A stretch of 64,000 nt of DNA. Source: UBA3102 sp964413055. GTDB lineage: Bacteria; Bacillota; Desulfotomaculia; Desulfotomaculales; Pelotomaculaceae. The notes beneath the pieces are model-generated. The model saw nothing but the letters and a program-made list of their open reading frames with translations, was not told the origin of the DNA and searched no databases. How positions within the stretch are numbered: position 1 is the stretch's first letter; each line of letters starts with the position of its first letter. Location: assembly GCA_964413055.1 (NCBI GenBank), contig CAYPRB010000002.1, forward strand, positions 1 to 64,000, read 5' to 3'. Made by a program: the position numbers and the translations under genes. Positions 17,770 to 26,242 of the stretch are shown in pieces.

Positions 17770-18375
17770 ATGGTTAAGGCCTTCAGTGAGAAAGAAAAGC
17801 GATACATAAGAGCAAGATTGAAGGATGCGGCAAAGGAATGCCTGGGTAAGTTTGGCGTAAGGAAAACTACTATCGATCAATTGGTTGAAATGACAGGCAT
17901 ATCAAAAGGCGCGTTTTATAAGTTTTACCCTTCAAAGGAGGTTCTGTTTTTCTCCGTTTTTGAAGATTATCAAAATTCCATAATTGGGGAAGTTATCGAA
18001 AGAGCTTTCGATAAAGATACGGTTACCATTGAAGGTTTCACAGAGCTTATCTATAAAATCTATAATGATGTAGGTCAGTCTTTTATAATGAACATAATAA
18101 AGAATCAAGAGTTTGAGTATCTGATAAGAAAGTTGCCTGGGGAGCTTATAATTAAGCATCATTCCTTTGACGACATACTTGCACAAAAAATATTCTCTAG
18201 ATTAGAAATTAGGGACGATACCGATATAGGGGTGATTGCTGCTTCATTAAGGGCTGTTTTTATGTGTATGCTCCATATAAAGGAGATTGGAGAAAAAGAT
18301 TTTGACAGGGTTCTCAAATTATTGATAAGAGGGCTTGTACAGCAGATAGTAAAGGGAGCTTCCTCTAATGAATGA
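17770..18375 (+). CDS. TetR/AcrR family transcriptional regulator
   Basis: A 201-residue repressor. The N-terminal HTH is clear: IRARLKDAAKECLGKFGVRKTTIDQLVEMTGISKGAFYKFYPSKE (residues about 12-58), followed by an all-helical ligand domain. Start ATG 17770 with AAGGAGG. A perfect palindrome covers its promoter, so it probably autoregulates. It overlaps the ABC ATPase gene by eight bases, which marks the ABC exporter as its target operon. Ligand unknown. Confidence 0.88.
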   Translation: MVKAFSEKEKRYIRARLKDAAKECLGKFGVRKTTIDQLVEMTGISKGAFYKFYPSKEVLFFSVFEDYQNSIIGEVIERAFDKDTVTIEGFTELIYKIYNDVGQSFIMNIIKNQEFEYLIRKLPGELIIKHHSFDDILAQKIFSRLEIRDDTDIGVIAASLRAVFMCMLHIKEIGEKDFDRVLKLLIRGLVQQIVKGASSNE

Positions 18376-19312
18376 AGTTGTAAGCACCATAAAATTAACA
18401 AAGGTTTATGGCAGGGTACGTGCTGTTGACAGCCTGAATTTATGCGTTAAAAGGGGCGAGATATTTGGATTCCTGGGCCCGAACGGTGCGGGAAAGACCA
18501 CTACAATACGGATGCTGCTTGGAATGGTATCCCCTACATCGGGCCGGTGTTATCTGCAGGGTAAAAAGGTAAGCGCAGGCAGTACAGCCCTTTGGAATGA
18601 CGTGGGATATATGGTGGAAACGCCCTATTCATATCCCGAGCTGACGGTAAAGGAAAACCTGGATATAGTCCGTAGGCTCAGGGACATTGGTGACAACAAA
18701 TGCATTGAATGGATTGTTGATAAACTAAAACTGCGTGAATATGTGTCTACTAAAGCCGGACATCTTTCCACCGGAAATGCACAGCGGCTTGGAATAGCAA
18801 AGGCCCTTATTCATAGGCCCAAAATTCTTATATTGGATGAGCCCACCAATAGGTTGGACCCGGCAGGTATAATAGAGGTCCGCGAGTTTTTGCAGGGTTT
18901 GGCGAAGAATTTTGGCGTAACAATACTGGTTTCAAGCCACAGGTTGGATGAAATATCAAGGCTGGCAACAAATATTGCAATAGTACACCAGGGTAAACTT
19001 ATTAAAGAGGTGGACGGCAAAGGGTTCGACAGAGAGCTTAAAAAAACATTGGTTATTGGTGGAAAGAAAAGAGATGCAATGATGTCAATTATTTCAAAAG
19101 CCGGGTATGAGGTGGAAAACATAAATGGGTCTCCCATTGATTGTATGCCGGTTTTATTAATAAAGGATAGGAATGCTTTAGAAGACCCCGAGAGTATTGT
19201 TGCACTCCTGGTAAATGCAGGTTACCCTCCGAATTTGGTTAAGGTTGAGAGGGAGGATCTGGAAAGCTATTTCATAAGAACCATCAAAGAAGCCGGAGGG
19301 AATATATATTGA
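18368..19312 (+). CDS. ABC transporter ATP-binding protein
   Basis: A 314-residue ATPase of the CcmA/BcrA-like class: Walker A GPNGAGKTT, Q-loop region GYMVETPYSYPELT, signature LSTGNAQRLGIAKAL (the usual LSGGQ is LSTGN here), Walker B LILDEPTNRLDP and H-loop VSSHRLDE. A C-terminal extension of about 90 residues is typical of drug and lantibiotic exporters of this class. It pairs with the permease that begins four bases inside its end. Probably exports a hydrophobic or antibiotic-like compound sensed by the TetR protein. Confidence 0.88.
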   Translation: MNEVVSTIKLTKVYGRVRAVDSLNLCVKRGEIFGFLGPNGAGKTTTIRMLLGMVSPTSGRCYLQGKKVSAGSTALWNDVGYMVETPYSYPELTVKENLDIVRRLRDIGDNKCIEWIVDKLKLREYVSTKAGHLSTGNAQRLGIAKALIHRPKILILDEPTNRLDPAGIIEVREFLQGLAKNFGVTILVSSHRLDEISRLATNIAIVHQGKLIKEVDGKGFDRELKKTLVIGGKKRDAMMSIISKAGYEVENINGSPIDCMPVLLIKDRNALEDPESIVALLVNAGYPPNLVKVEREDLESYFIRTIKEAGGNIY

Positions 19313-20091
19313 AGAAAACGTTGATATCATGCTGGGTGGAAAGCAAAAAGTTCTTTCATTCAAAAGTGACACTGATAACCATGCTGGCAGTTATGATCAT
19401 ACCCTTGGTAGGGGGGTTTTTCATGTTGATCCTGAAGGACCCTGAAATGGCACAGAGAATGGGCTTTATTTCCACAAAGGCACAGATTGCGGGGACCGCC
19501 GGTTGGCCTTCTTATTTTGATCTTCTTGCCCAGGCAGTGTCTATTGGCGGTCTAATAATCTTTGGGTTTGTGTCCAGTTGGGTTTTCGGGAGGGAGTATT
19601 CGGACAGGACAATCAAGGATCTGCTTGCACTGCCCATATCGCGGAATAGCATAGTAATGTCAAAATTCATTCTGGTTTTTGTTTGGTGCCTGATGCTTTC
19701 AGTATTCGTATTCGTGCTTGGGTTAATTGTAGGAAATGCTGTGGATATACCGGGCTGGTCGTACGAGACCCTTTCCCAGGGACTAAAGGTCTTTGTTGTC
19801 TGTTCGCTGCTTACAATCCTGCTTTCCACTCCGGTGGCACTATTTGCCAGTGTTGGGCGAGGGTATCTCTCACCCCTAGGCTTTATGATATTTACCCTTG
19901 TGCTAGCACAGATTGTTGCTGCAGCCGGTTATGGTCATTTGTTTCCCTGGTCGATTCCCGCCATTGCAAGCGGTGTTTCAGGAAGCGGGGCTGCTGTGCT
20001 TGAAAATGTTAGCATAATTATTGTATTTATAACAAGCATATTCGGGTTAGCGGGAACCATGTTCTGGTGGAGATATGCAGATCAGTACTGA
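19309..20091 (+). CDS. ABC-2 type transporter permease
   Basis: A 260-residue protein with six predicted TM helices (about residues 17-37, 65-88, 108-135, 150-175, 180-205, 228-250), SWVFGREYSDRTIKDLLALPISR between TM2 and TM3 being the typical ABC-2 coupling segment. TTG start overlapping the ATPase stop (TTGA) shows tight coupling. No second permease is present, so the active unit is likely a homodimer of this protein with two ATPases. Confidence 0.83.
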   Translation: MKKTLISCWVESKKFFHSKVTLITMLAVMIIPLVGGFFMLILKDPEMAQRMGFISTKAQIAGTAGWPSYFDLLAQAVSIGGLIIFGFVSSWVFGREYSDRTIKDLLALPISRNSIVMSKFILVFVWCLMLSVFVFVLGLIVGNAVDIPGWSYETLSQGLKVFVVCSLLTILLSTPVALFASVGRGYLSPLGFMIFTLVLAQIVAAAGYGHLFPWSIPAIASGVSGSGAAVLENVSIIIVFITSIFGLAGTMFWWRYADQY

Positions 20092-20226
20092 CAGCGTAGC
20101 AGGATCATAATGGTAGCCATTATATATTGCATATGAAAATTCAATAATTTCCAAATTAACATTGCTATATTTCGTTTCTCCGATTATAATATAGACAATA
20201 CGTCAAAATTCTTAGAAGGTGAACAT

Positions 20227-20424
20227 ATGGACTACATCACAACCAGAGAGGCTGCTGAAAAGTGGGGCCTTACTGAACGTCGTGTCCAGGTCTTATGCAG
20301 GCAAGGAAAAATATACGGTGTATTCCGTCTTGGTTGGGCGTGGGCCATACCTAAAGATGCCACCAGGCCTCAAGATCACCGTAAAACCAGGTATAAAAAG
20401 AAGCAGGAGGAGCAGGGGCAATGA
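20227..20424 (+). CDS. Small helix-turn-helix protein (excisionase/MerR-like fold)
   Basis: A 65-residue protein MDYITTREAAEKWGLTERRVQVLCRQGKIYG...LGWAWAIPKDA: a winged HTH of the kind often annotated as DNA-binding or excisionase-like. AGAAGGTG precedes the ATG. Its stop overlaps the ATG of the five-domain NlpC/P60 gene (ATGA), so the two are translationally coupled, and this protein may regulate the poly-gamma-glutamate region. That role is inferred from position only. The 20092-20226 gap is AT-rich with TATAAT-like hexamers. Confidence 0.78.
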   Translation: MDYITTREAAEKWGLTERRVQVLCRQGKIYGVFRLGWAWAIPKDATRPQDHRKTRYKKKQEEQGQ

Positions 20425-22466
20425 ACAACGGAACATACAATCAGATTGTAAGCTTTATTTGGGGTATTGTTGATGTATGGTTAATCCTATTGATCCTGTT
20501 AACTGTTACAAGCCCATCCTATGGTTATAGTAATGAGAAAGAGATTCAAACGGTTTTACTTGCAGAAAGTTTATTAGGCAAACCCTTTGAACAAGGGGGA
20601 AGTACACCGGAGGAAGGATTCAATAGCACCGGGTTTATTCAGTATATATTTGGGGAGGGAGAGAATATAGTCCTGCCCGGATCGCCTTTACAGTTATGGA
20701 AACTGGGTAAACCTATAGAACATAGTGAAATACAGCCTGGAGATGTTCTTTTCTTTACTGGAAGTAAAAACCTAATACCGGCAATATATAAAGGTGATGA
20801 TATCATTATCGTCGTAGCGACTAATGAAGGTGTAGTAAACCGTAATATAGTAGAACATTCCTATTGGAGTACCCGGTATAAAGGTGCAAGACGCTACACA
20901 GATATAGCTGATAAATTAAATCCTGCAGCCGTAAAAGCCCTTGAATTAGTAGGATCTCCTTATAAACTTGGAGGTAATGCTCCAAATGGCTTTGATCATT
21001 CGGGCTTTATACAACACGTTTTTAGTGAAATAAGCCAACTTGATTTTCCCAGAACATCGAACGAACAATGGCGAGTAGGTATGGAAGTAGATACGGCTAA
21101 TCTTGAATCCGGTGATGTCCTGTTCTTTCAAGGTAGCAGTGTGCGATTACCAGGAATTTATATAAACAATGATATTTTTGTTATTGTTACAACTAACGGG
21201 GTTGCTGTAGCAGATCTCGAAACAAGCGATTTTTGGAAATCCAGGTTCATAGGAGTAAGACGGTTTACTAACAATATTATTGAGGAATGTGTAGTAAACA
21301 ATCCAATTGTGAAAAAGGCTATGGATTTGCTTGGAACACCCTATAATCCGGAAGGGAATTCACCAACCGAAGGCTTTAACACTACTAATTTTGTACGTTA
21401 TGTTTTTAAAGACGTTCTCGACATACAACTATCTGTATTTTCTGATAGGATCTATGAAGTAGGCGAATCAATTTCTAAAGAAGACCTTCAACCAGGAGAC
21501 CTGCTGTTTTTCCAGGGAAGCAGTCTTATACCTGGTATTTATAAAGGAAATGGTATGTTTATAGTTCAGACTACAAAAGGAGTTGCGGAAAGGGATATTG
21601 AAAGTGAGTATTGGTCAGGTATATATGTAGGTGCAAAACGACTAAAGGCGGCTGATATATATTATTCTCGGCCTGAAAATTATAGGGAACATGATAATTT
21701 AGTTATTCGAGAAGCAATGAATTATATAGGAACTCCTTATTTATTAGGTGGCGATACAATAGATGGTTTTGACTGTTCTTATTTAGTCCAGACAGTCTTT
21801 AGAGATGCTAAAAATGTTTATTTGCCCCGCATAACTTATAAGCAATGTGAAGTAGGCGAAACTATCGATTTTAAAAACAAGCGTCCTGGAGACGTGATTT
21901 ATTTTACAGGAAAATCCCAGGAAGGAAAATTACAGGAAGGAAAATCACATGCTGCCATTTATTTAGGAAATAATTATATAATTCATGCCTCTGGCGACGA
22001 AGGTATGACTACAATCAGCTATTTAGGGCCATATTGGCTGAATCGCCTTGCAGTAGTAAAGCGCTTTGACTCGCTTAGTTTGAGGCTGGATTCTAAAGTC
22101 GTTGAAGAAGCATATAAAACCCTGGGTGTACGTTACTTGGCAGGAGGAAATACCAAAGAAGGCTTTGATTACTCCGGGTTTATTCAATACGTTATGAAAG
22201 CAGGTTTAAATATAGATCTGCCAAGGTATTCATCTCAACAATGGGCTTTAGGAACTGAAATAGAAAGGGAAAATTTAAATATTGGAGATGTTCTATTCTT
22301 CCAGGGATCCAGCGAGGTACTGCTACCAGGATTGTATATTGGAAATGGGCAGTTTATCGTCGTAACAAGATTTGAAGGTGTAGCAATGCGTGATCTTAAT
22401 ATCTCAGATAGTTATTGGACCCCACGATATGTTGGGGCAAGACGCTATAAAATGATCAATGAGTAG
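20421..22466 (+). CDS. Five-repeat NlpC/P60 protein (PgdS-like poly-gamma-glutamate or peptidoglycan hydrolase)
   Basis: A 681-residue secreted or membrane-anchored protein: TM/signal segment at residues 11-34, then five tandem NlpC/P60-type domains of about 120-130 residues. The catalytic Cys position (FDCS motif) reads Ser69, His193, Thr321, Cys452 and Tyr584 in domains 1-5. The catalytic His position (SHAAIYLG, His510) and third residue (His522 in IIHAS) occur only in domain 4; the others read IPAIY, LPGIY, IPGIY and LPGLY. So one active domain is flanked by four degenerate ones that may bind substrate. B. subtilis PgdS, a gamma-glutamyl hydrolase, also has several NlpC/P60 domains, and this locus contains PgsB, PgsC and two PGA hydrolases, which favours PGA as substrate. 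Peptidoglycan is the alternative. Confidence 0.85.
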   Translation: MNNGTYNQIVSFIWGIVDVWLILLILLTVTSPSYGYSNEKEIQTVLLAESLLGKPFEQGGSTPEEGFNSTGFIQYIFGEGENIVLPGSPLQLWKLGKPIEHSEIQPGDVLFFTGSKNLIPAIYKGDDIIIVVATNEGVVNRNIVEHSYWSTRYKGARRYTDIADKLNPAAVKALELVGSPYKLGGNAPNGFDHSGFIQHVFSEISQLDFPRTSNEQWRVGMEVDTANLESGDVLFFQGSSVRLPGIYINNDIFVIVTTNGVAVADLETSDFWKSRFIGVRRFTNNIIEECVVNNPIVKKAMDLLGTPYNPEGNSPTEGFNTTNFVRYVFKDVLDIQLSVFSDRIYEVGESISKEDLQPGDLLFFQGSSLIPGIYKGNGMFIVQTTKGVAERDIESEYWSGIYVGAKRLKAADIYYSRPENYREHDNLVIREAMNYIGTPYLLGGDTIDGFDCSYLVQTVFRDAKNVYLPRITYKQCEVGETIDFKNKRPGDVIYFTGKSQEGKLQEGKSHAAIYLGNNYIIHASGDEGMTTISYLGPYWLNRLAVVKRFDSLSLRLDSKVVEEAYKTLGVRYLAGGNTKEGFDYSGFIQYVMKAGLNIDLPRYSSQQWALGTEIERENLNIGDVLFFQGSSEVLLPGLYIGNGQFIVVTRFEGVAMRDLNISDSYWTPRYVGARRYKMINE

Positions 22467-22484
22467 TCGGATTAAAGTAACCAG

Positions 22485-22508
22485 GAAGATCCTCAAGTGA
22501 GGGTCTTC
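22485..22508 (+). terminator. Hairpin, possible terminator
   Basis: GAAGATCCTC and GAGGGTCTTC pair over ten bases (one T-G) around AAGT. The downstream run is only TCTACT, so it may be a weak terminator or mRNA-stabilising hairpin between the NlpC gene and the hydrolase gene. Confidence 0.5.
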
Positions 22509-22531
22509 TCTACTACCAGAGGAGGAAGGAG

Positions 22532-23278
22532 ATGAATATAAGAAAGCATGTTACAATAATTAATGTATTTGCTTTAGTATTCTTTTTACTGATAGGTTAT
22601 TCAGGTTATATAAAATACGAAAGTGCAAAATTGGAAGATGGGCATAAAGCGCTGGAAAAACAATTAGATATTGCAAATAAAAAAATAAAAGAACAAAAAA
22701 ATGAACTTAATGATTTAAAAATATTATTGGAAGCTCAAACAAGTGTGAATGTTGATTATTTAATTGAAGCTAATGTAAGAGATTCTAATGTTGCAGTTGT
22801 GGCCATTCATGGTGGAAAAATTGAAAAAGGTACTACTGAATTAGCTTATGCTTTAGCTTCCCATAATAATTACAACTATTATTCATTTCTAGGTTCAAAA
22901 AGCACAGATAATTTTTCACTACATGTTCCTTCAGAAGAATTCGCCGAAGCAGCTGCACTGCAAATGGTTTCTAAATCTAAAATTACATTATCGATCCACG
23001 GGTGTAAAGGGGAAGAAGAATTCACATATATCGGAGGCCGGGACATTGCATTAGCAAACAGAATAAGAAAATCTCTCGCTAAGTGTGGTTTTGTTACCAA
23101 AGATGCCCCGAAGGAGCTGAACGGTATGTCGCCTGATAACATAGTGAATAAAAATGCAAACAGTCAAGGAGTACAGTTAGAAATATCAAATGGTTTAAGG
23201 AAAAAGTTTTTGTCGACTAATAAGCATTACTTGAATAGTTATGTTCTCGCAATAAGTGAGGCAGTCAACAATAAGTAA
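22532..23278 (+). CDS. Poly-gamma-glutamate hydrolase family protein (membrane-anchored)
   Basis: A 248-residue protein with an N-terminal TM anchor (residues 8-25), a coiled coil (about 30-70) and a C-terminal domain of the PGA hydrolase family (DUF867/PghP, a zinc-dependent fold): VAVVAIHGGKIEKGTTELAYALA, FSLHVPSEEFAE, ITLSIHGCKG, YIGGRD, and VQLEIS near the end. The family was defined from Bacillus phages that strip PGA capsules. GGAGGAAGGAG precedes the ATG. The gene converges with a second member of the same family (23360, minus strand). Confidence 0.8.
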   Translation: MNIRKHVTIINVFALVFFLLIGYSGYIKYESAKLEDGHKALEKQLDIANKKIKEQKNELNDLKILLEAQTSVNVDYLIEANVRDSNVAVVAIHGGKIEKGTTELAYALASHNNYNYYSFLGSKSTDNFSLHVPSEEFAEAAALQMVSKSKITLSIHGCKGEEEFTYIGGRDIALANRIRKSLAKCGFVTKDAPKELNGMSPDNIVNKNANSQGVQLEISNGLRKKFLSTNKHYLNSYVLAISEAVNNK

Positions 23279-23293
23279 ACATAATAAACATAA

Positions 23294-23338
23294 AGGCTGG
23301 CCAAGCTAACAAAGGTAGCTTGGCCAGCCTATTTTTAA
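23294..23338. terminator. Bidirectional terminator between convergent genes
   Basis: AGGCTGGCCAAGCTA and TAGCTTGGCCAGCCT are perfectly complementary over 15 bases around ACAAAGG, with ATTTTT on the right; the opposite strand has TTTATG after the stem. It separates the two convergent hydrolase genes. Confidence 0.85.
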
Positions 23339-23359
23339 ACAGTATTTTATTTTTCCAGG

Positions 23360-24208
23360 TTACTCTTCTGACACTGCTTTAACATTTTTAATTAATTCAT
23401 TTGGATTCTTGGCGCCTTTTTTTAATGCTTTCTGGATTTTCTTGTCGAAGTTGGGCTTTTCAGGGTTAAACCTGTTTAAAAACCCTTGACCTTTATCAGC
23501 ATTGACCTTATCCATGAGATTAACAATTATTGGCCAGCTTTTGCTTAGCGCTTGATTGATGGCGCTTGAATAATTGTTTAAGGCTCCGGAATCAGTTGCG
23601 AGTTTATCTCTTAAACCTTTGGAAACAGCGATCTGAACGCCGCCAAGCTGATAATTGTCATTAAACAATTTATTCTTGTTCACTATATTGCTGTTCATAA
23701 CCCCGGCAATGCGATCAGGAATACTTAAAGTTTTTACATTATATCCTTTGGCAGTAAGGTGTAATCTGACCAATTCTGCCAGCAACTTATTCTGACCGCC
23801 AACATAAGTGAGTTCGTCATTGCCGGCAGCTCCGATAACGGAAACAGTGTAATCTGACTTATTAACTAAACTAACAGCTCTTGGTTCGTCAAAATTAATA
23901 GCCTTTATGAATAGGCTCCCATTATCAGCTGCTTTTTGTCCTTCAAATAAATAAGTGTTATATTTACCGGTTCCGCCCAGTGCCTCAACTAATTCTGAAG
24001 TGCCTCTTTCAATACCGCCTCCGTGTATAGCTAAAATTGTTGTATTGCTTCCGACAACATTAGTTTTAATGTTATAGTCGGAAGGGTCTTCAGCTGCAGC
24101 TAGTTCAGCAAAACTACCATAACCTGCCGTGAAAGCATATGCGCTTATGCCAAGTCCAAATGTAAGTATTACAACTAAAGCCAGAATTTTGATAAATTGT
24201 TTTTTCAT
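23360..24208 (-). CDS. Secreted poly-gamma-glutamate hydrolase family protein
   Basis: A 282-residue protein with a clear signal peptide (KKQFIKILALVVILTFGLGISAYAF, cut near residue 26) and the same hydrolase fold as its neighbour: TTILAIHGGGIERGTSELVEAL, FIKAINFDEPRAVSLV, LTYVGGQNK and GGVQIAVSKGLRD. One change stands out: where the neighbour and most relatives have SIHG, this protein reads SVIGAAG, losing a His that is a likely zinc ligand; activity may be lost or altered. A lysine-rich tail of about 60 residues follows the domain. GAAAGGAG lies before the ATG. It is the last gene of the minus-strand pgsBC operon. Confidence 0.78.
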   Translation of the reverse strand: MKKQFIKILALVVILTFGLGISAYAFTAGYGSFAELAAAEDPSDYNIKTNVVGSNTTILAIHGGGIERGTSELVEALGGTGKYNTYLFEGQKAADNGSLFIKAINFDEPRAVSLVNKSDYTVSVIGAAGNDELTYVGGQNKLLAELVRLHLTAKGYNVKTLSIPDRIAGVMNSNIVNKNKLFNDNYQLGGVQIAVSKGLRDKLATDSGALNNYSSAINQALSKSWPIIVNLMDKVNADKGQGFLNRFNPEKPNFDKKIQKALKKGAKNPNELIKNVKAVSEE

Positions 24209-24304
24209 AACTTATCTTGCTCCTTTCTTAAATAAACACAGTAACAGATCATCCGCTAGAAGATGCAGACATAGTAGTCACCCCCTTTATATATTCTTGA
24301 AAAA

Positions 24305-24529
24305 TCATAGGAACAGATAATCCGCAGTAATAATCAGCAGAGTTAATCCCATGAGCACAAGTGCTTGAAAACTGGTATTTTTCTTGCTGATCTTAACGAG
24401 ATAAAGACATTTTTCTTTCAATGTTAGTGAATTAAAAACCTCAACAGCTTCAGGCTTACTTTTTTTTCTGATAGGTTCCGATGTTTTCAGGTTTTGTTTG
24501 TAAATTACTAGCTCGTGTAAAATGCTCAT
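24305..24529 (-). CDS. Small membrane protein of the PGA locus
   Basis: A 74-residue protein with a polar, Lys-rich first 50 residues and one C-terminal TM helix (ALVLMGLTLLIITADYLFL). No family recognised. Its place directly after pgsC is where Bacillus operons carry pgsA and the small pgsE/capE, so it may be an accessory subunit of the synthase; this is inference. AAAGGAGG lies upstream of its ATG. Confidence 0.6.
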   Translation of the reverse strand: MSILHELVIYKQNLKTSEPIRKKSKPEAVEVFNSLTLKEKCLYLVKISKKNTSFQALVLMGLTLLIITADYLFL

Positions 24530-24544
24530 TTTACACCTCCTTTC

Positions 24545-24997
24545 TCATATATTGACTTTTAACATTAATGCGCCACCATAAGTCATTGCACACAGCAATC
24601 CGGTGCTTAAAAATGTTGTTGCTATACCTTGACGCTGAATTGTGTTTGCTATTAATCCGGGCACAATAATACCAACTGCTGCTAATCCGGAGATAAAACC
24701 ATAATCAATGGGCAATGTTACATACATAGTAAGCTGCAACACTACTGCCACTGCTATCATTGCGACAAATTTTCTTTTGCCGTATAGAATTGTAACTTTG
24801 CTCACTCCGAAAACAACTATTAAATAAGTCAAGATGCTAATTAAGAATGTTAAAAATATAGCCTGGGGCATTTTTGTAAGTAAGACTAAATATCCCGGTA
24901 CAACCAGACCGGCAGGTAAGATTCCGGTAATTTCTGTAAATAACAAGCTCAAAATTACACCCAAAATTATAACTATGGTAATAGTCGTAACAAGCAT
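24545..24997 (-). CDS. pgsC: Poly-gamma-glutamate synthase membrane subunit PgsC/CapC
   Basis: A 150-residue integral membrane protein with four to five TM helices and the PgsC pattern: LSLLFTEITGILPAGLVVPGYLVL near the N-terminus, LYGKRKFVAMI in the middle, and IGFISGLAAVGIIVPGLIANTIQRQG-like sequence (here DYGFISGLAAVGIIVPGLIA) towards the end. PgsC forms the membrane part of the PGA synthase with PgsB. It starts three bases after the pgsB stop, so the two are co-translated. Confidence 0.9.
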   Translation of the reverse strand: MLVTTITIVIILGVILSLLFTEITGILPAGLVVPGYLVLLTKMPQAIFLTFLISILTYLIVVFGVSKVTILYGKRKFVAMIAVAVVLQLTMYVTLPIDYGFISGLAAVGIIVPGLIANTIQRQGIATTFLSTGLLCAMTYGGALMLKVNI

Positions 24998-25000
24998 TAT

Positions 25001-26242
25001 TTACCCTCCTTTAATAGCTAAATTTCCTGTGGTACTTGACAGCACTTGACCTGTTTCCGGGCTGAAGCGAGTTCTTATTTCAGTGGGGAAGTCGTGAATT
25101 ATCAATTCAACCAATTCATTGCCACCACCGTGAATGTTTCCAATGCCATAAGTTACTCTGTTTATTAAAGAATCCTTAATTATTTCATAAACTTCATGGG
25201 GAGACAAACCTTCAGCATTTATGTATTTCCGGGGAGATATTTTTTTACTATTTACTCCTTCGGTAATTGGATTTACTGTCTGACCCATTGCAACAAGAAT
25301 ATCAATGTTCAAATTTGGTAAGACCTCTTCTGCTAACTGTAATGTCCTGTCAACCCTATCAGGCCTGCAATTTACAATTACCATAGGATTTTTGGTTGGA
25401 TATCCAAGGGCTGTTATATGCTCCCAAATCATTCGTGTGGATCTAGGATCATTGGCGGCAAAGCCATTGACAAAATATGTGGGGCTTTTGTTGTCTAAGG
25501 AATGGATCATTAACGCTCCCGGATCAGGATTAGCGTTTAACATTCCCCTTAACGCAGTATCTTTGTCAATGTTTAGCGCTTTTGCAACAGCCAGCGCAAT
25601 AGCAACGTTTTCCGGAAAAATCACATATTTAAATTTTTCTAAATAACCATCCGGGATTTCTTTTTCATTTGCAATTAATACCCGGCAGTTTCTTTTCTTT
25701 GCTTCTTTTGTAAAATAGTCATTATAACTGCTATCATCAATAATAAGGGTTCCGTTTTTTGGTATTGTAGCCGTAAAGGACTCTGCAATAAAATCCAAAG
25801 TGGGGCCGCACACATCCATATGGTCTTCACGAACGTTAACAATAACGCCTATATTTGCTTTAACAAGCTTTTCCTGAAAAATAATCTGGTAATCGGGATT
25901 TACGGCCATACATTCTGTTACAAATGCAGATGCGCCAAGCTTGACTGCTTTTTTAACGACAGTTTTTTGTTCTATAATATTGGGACCTAGACGGCCTCGT
26001 TTGATTGGTTCTTCTTCCTTGTTCCAATAAATAATTCTCGCACTGGTTCCCGTCGTTTTTCCAACAACCTTAACTCCCGCTTCCTTTAAAATACCGGTAA
26101 TTAATCTTGTTGCAGTTGATTTTCCTCTTGTGCCGTTTATATTGATTCTAATATTGATCCGGTTTAAGTTTTTATTATGATTTATTTGTTCATAAACACC
26201 TAAGATGAAAACAAAAAAAATAAGCGCTATAGCAAACTGCAC
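25001..26242 (-). CDS. pgsB: Poly-gamma-glutamate synthase ATP-dependent ligase PgsB/CapB
   Basis: A 413-residue amide ligase of the Mur ligase superfamily that polymerises glutamate through its gamma-carboxyl. N-terminal TM helix, P-loop NGTRGKSTATRLI, KTTGTSARIIYW, ECMAVNPDYQIIFQE, NVREDHMDVCGPT, FVNGFAANDP, and C-terminal YGIGNIHGGG all match B. subtilis PgsB. GTG 26242 is chosen: AAAGGA lies upstream and the N-terminus then matches PgsB; the open frame runs to 26311 but the extra 23 residues look non-coding. First gene of the pgsB-pgsC-small protein-hydrolase operon. No pgsA/capA homologue is present in the window. Confidence 0.93.
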   Translation of the reverse strand: MQFAIALIFFVFILGVYEQINHNKNLNRINIRININGTRGKSTATRLITGILKEAGVKVVGKTTGTSARIIYWNKEEEPIKRGRLGPNIIEQKTVVKKAVKLGASAFVTECMAVNPDYQIIFQEKLVKANIGVIVNVREDHMDVCGPTLDFIAESFTATIPKNGTLIIDDSSYNDYFTKEAKKRNCRVLIANEKEIPDGYLEKFKYVIFPENVAIALAVAKALNIDKDTALRGMLNANPDPGALMIHSLDNKSPTYFVNGFAANDPRSTRMIWEHITALGYPTKNPMVIVNCRPDRVDRTLQLAEEVLPNLNIDILVAMGQTVNPITEGVNSKKISPRKYINAEGLSPHEVYEIIKDSLINRVTYGIGNIHGGGNELVELIIHDFPTEIRTRFSPETGQVLSSTTGNLAIKGG

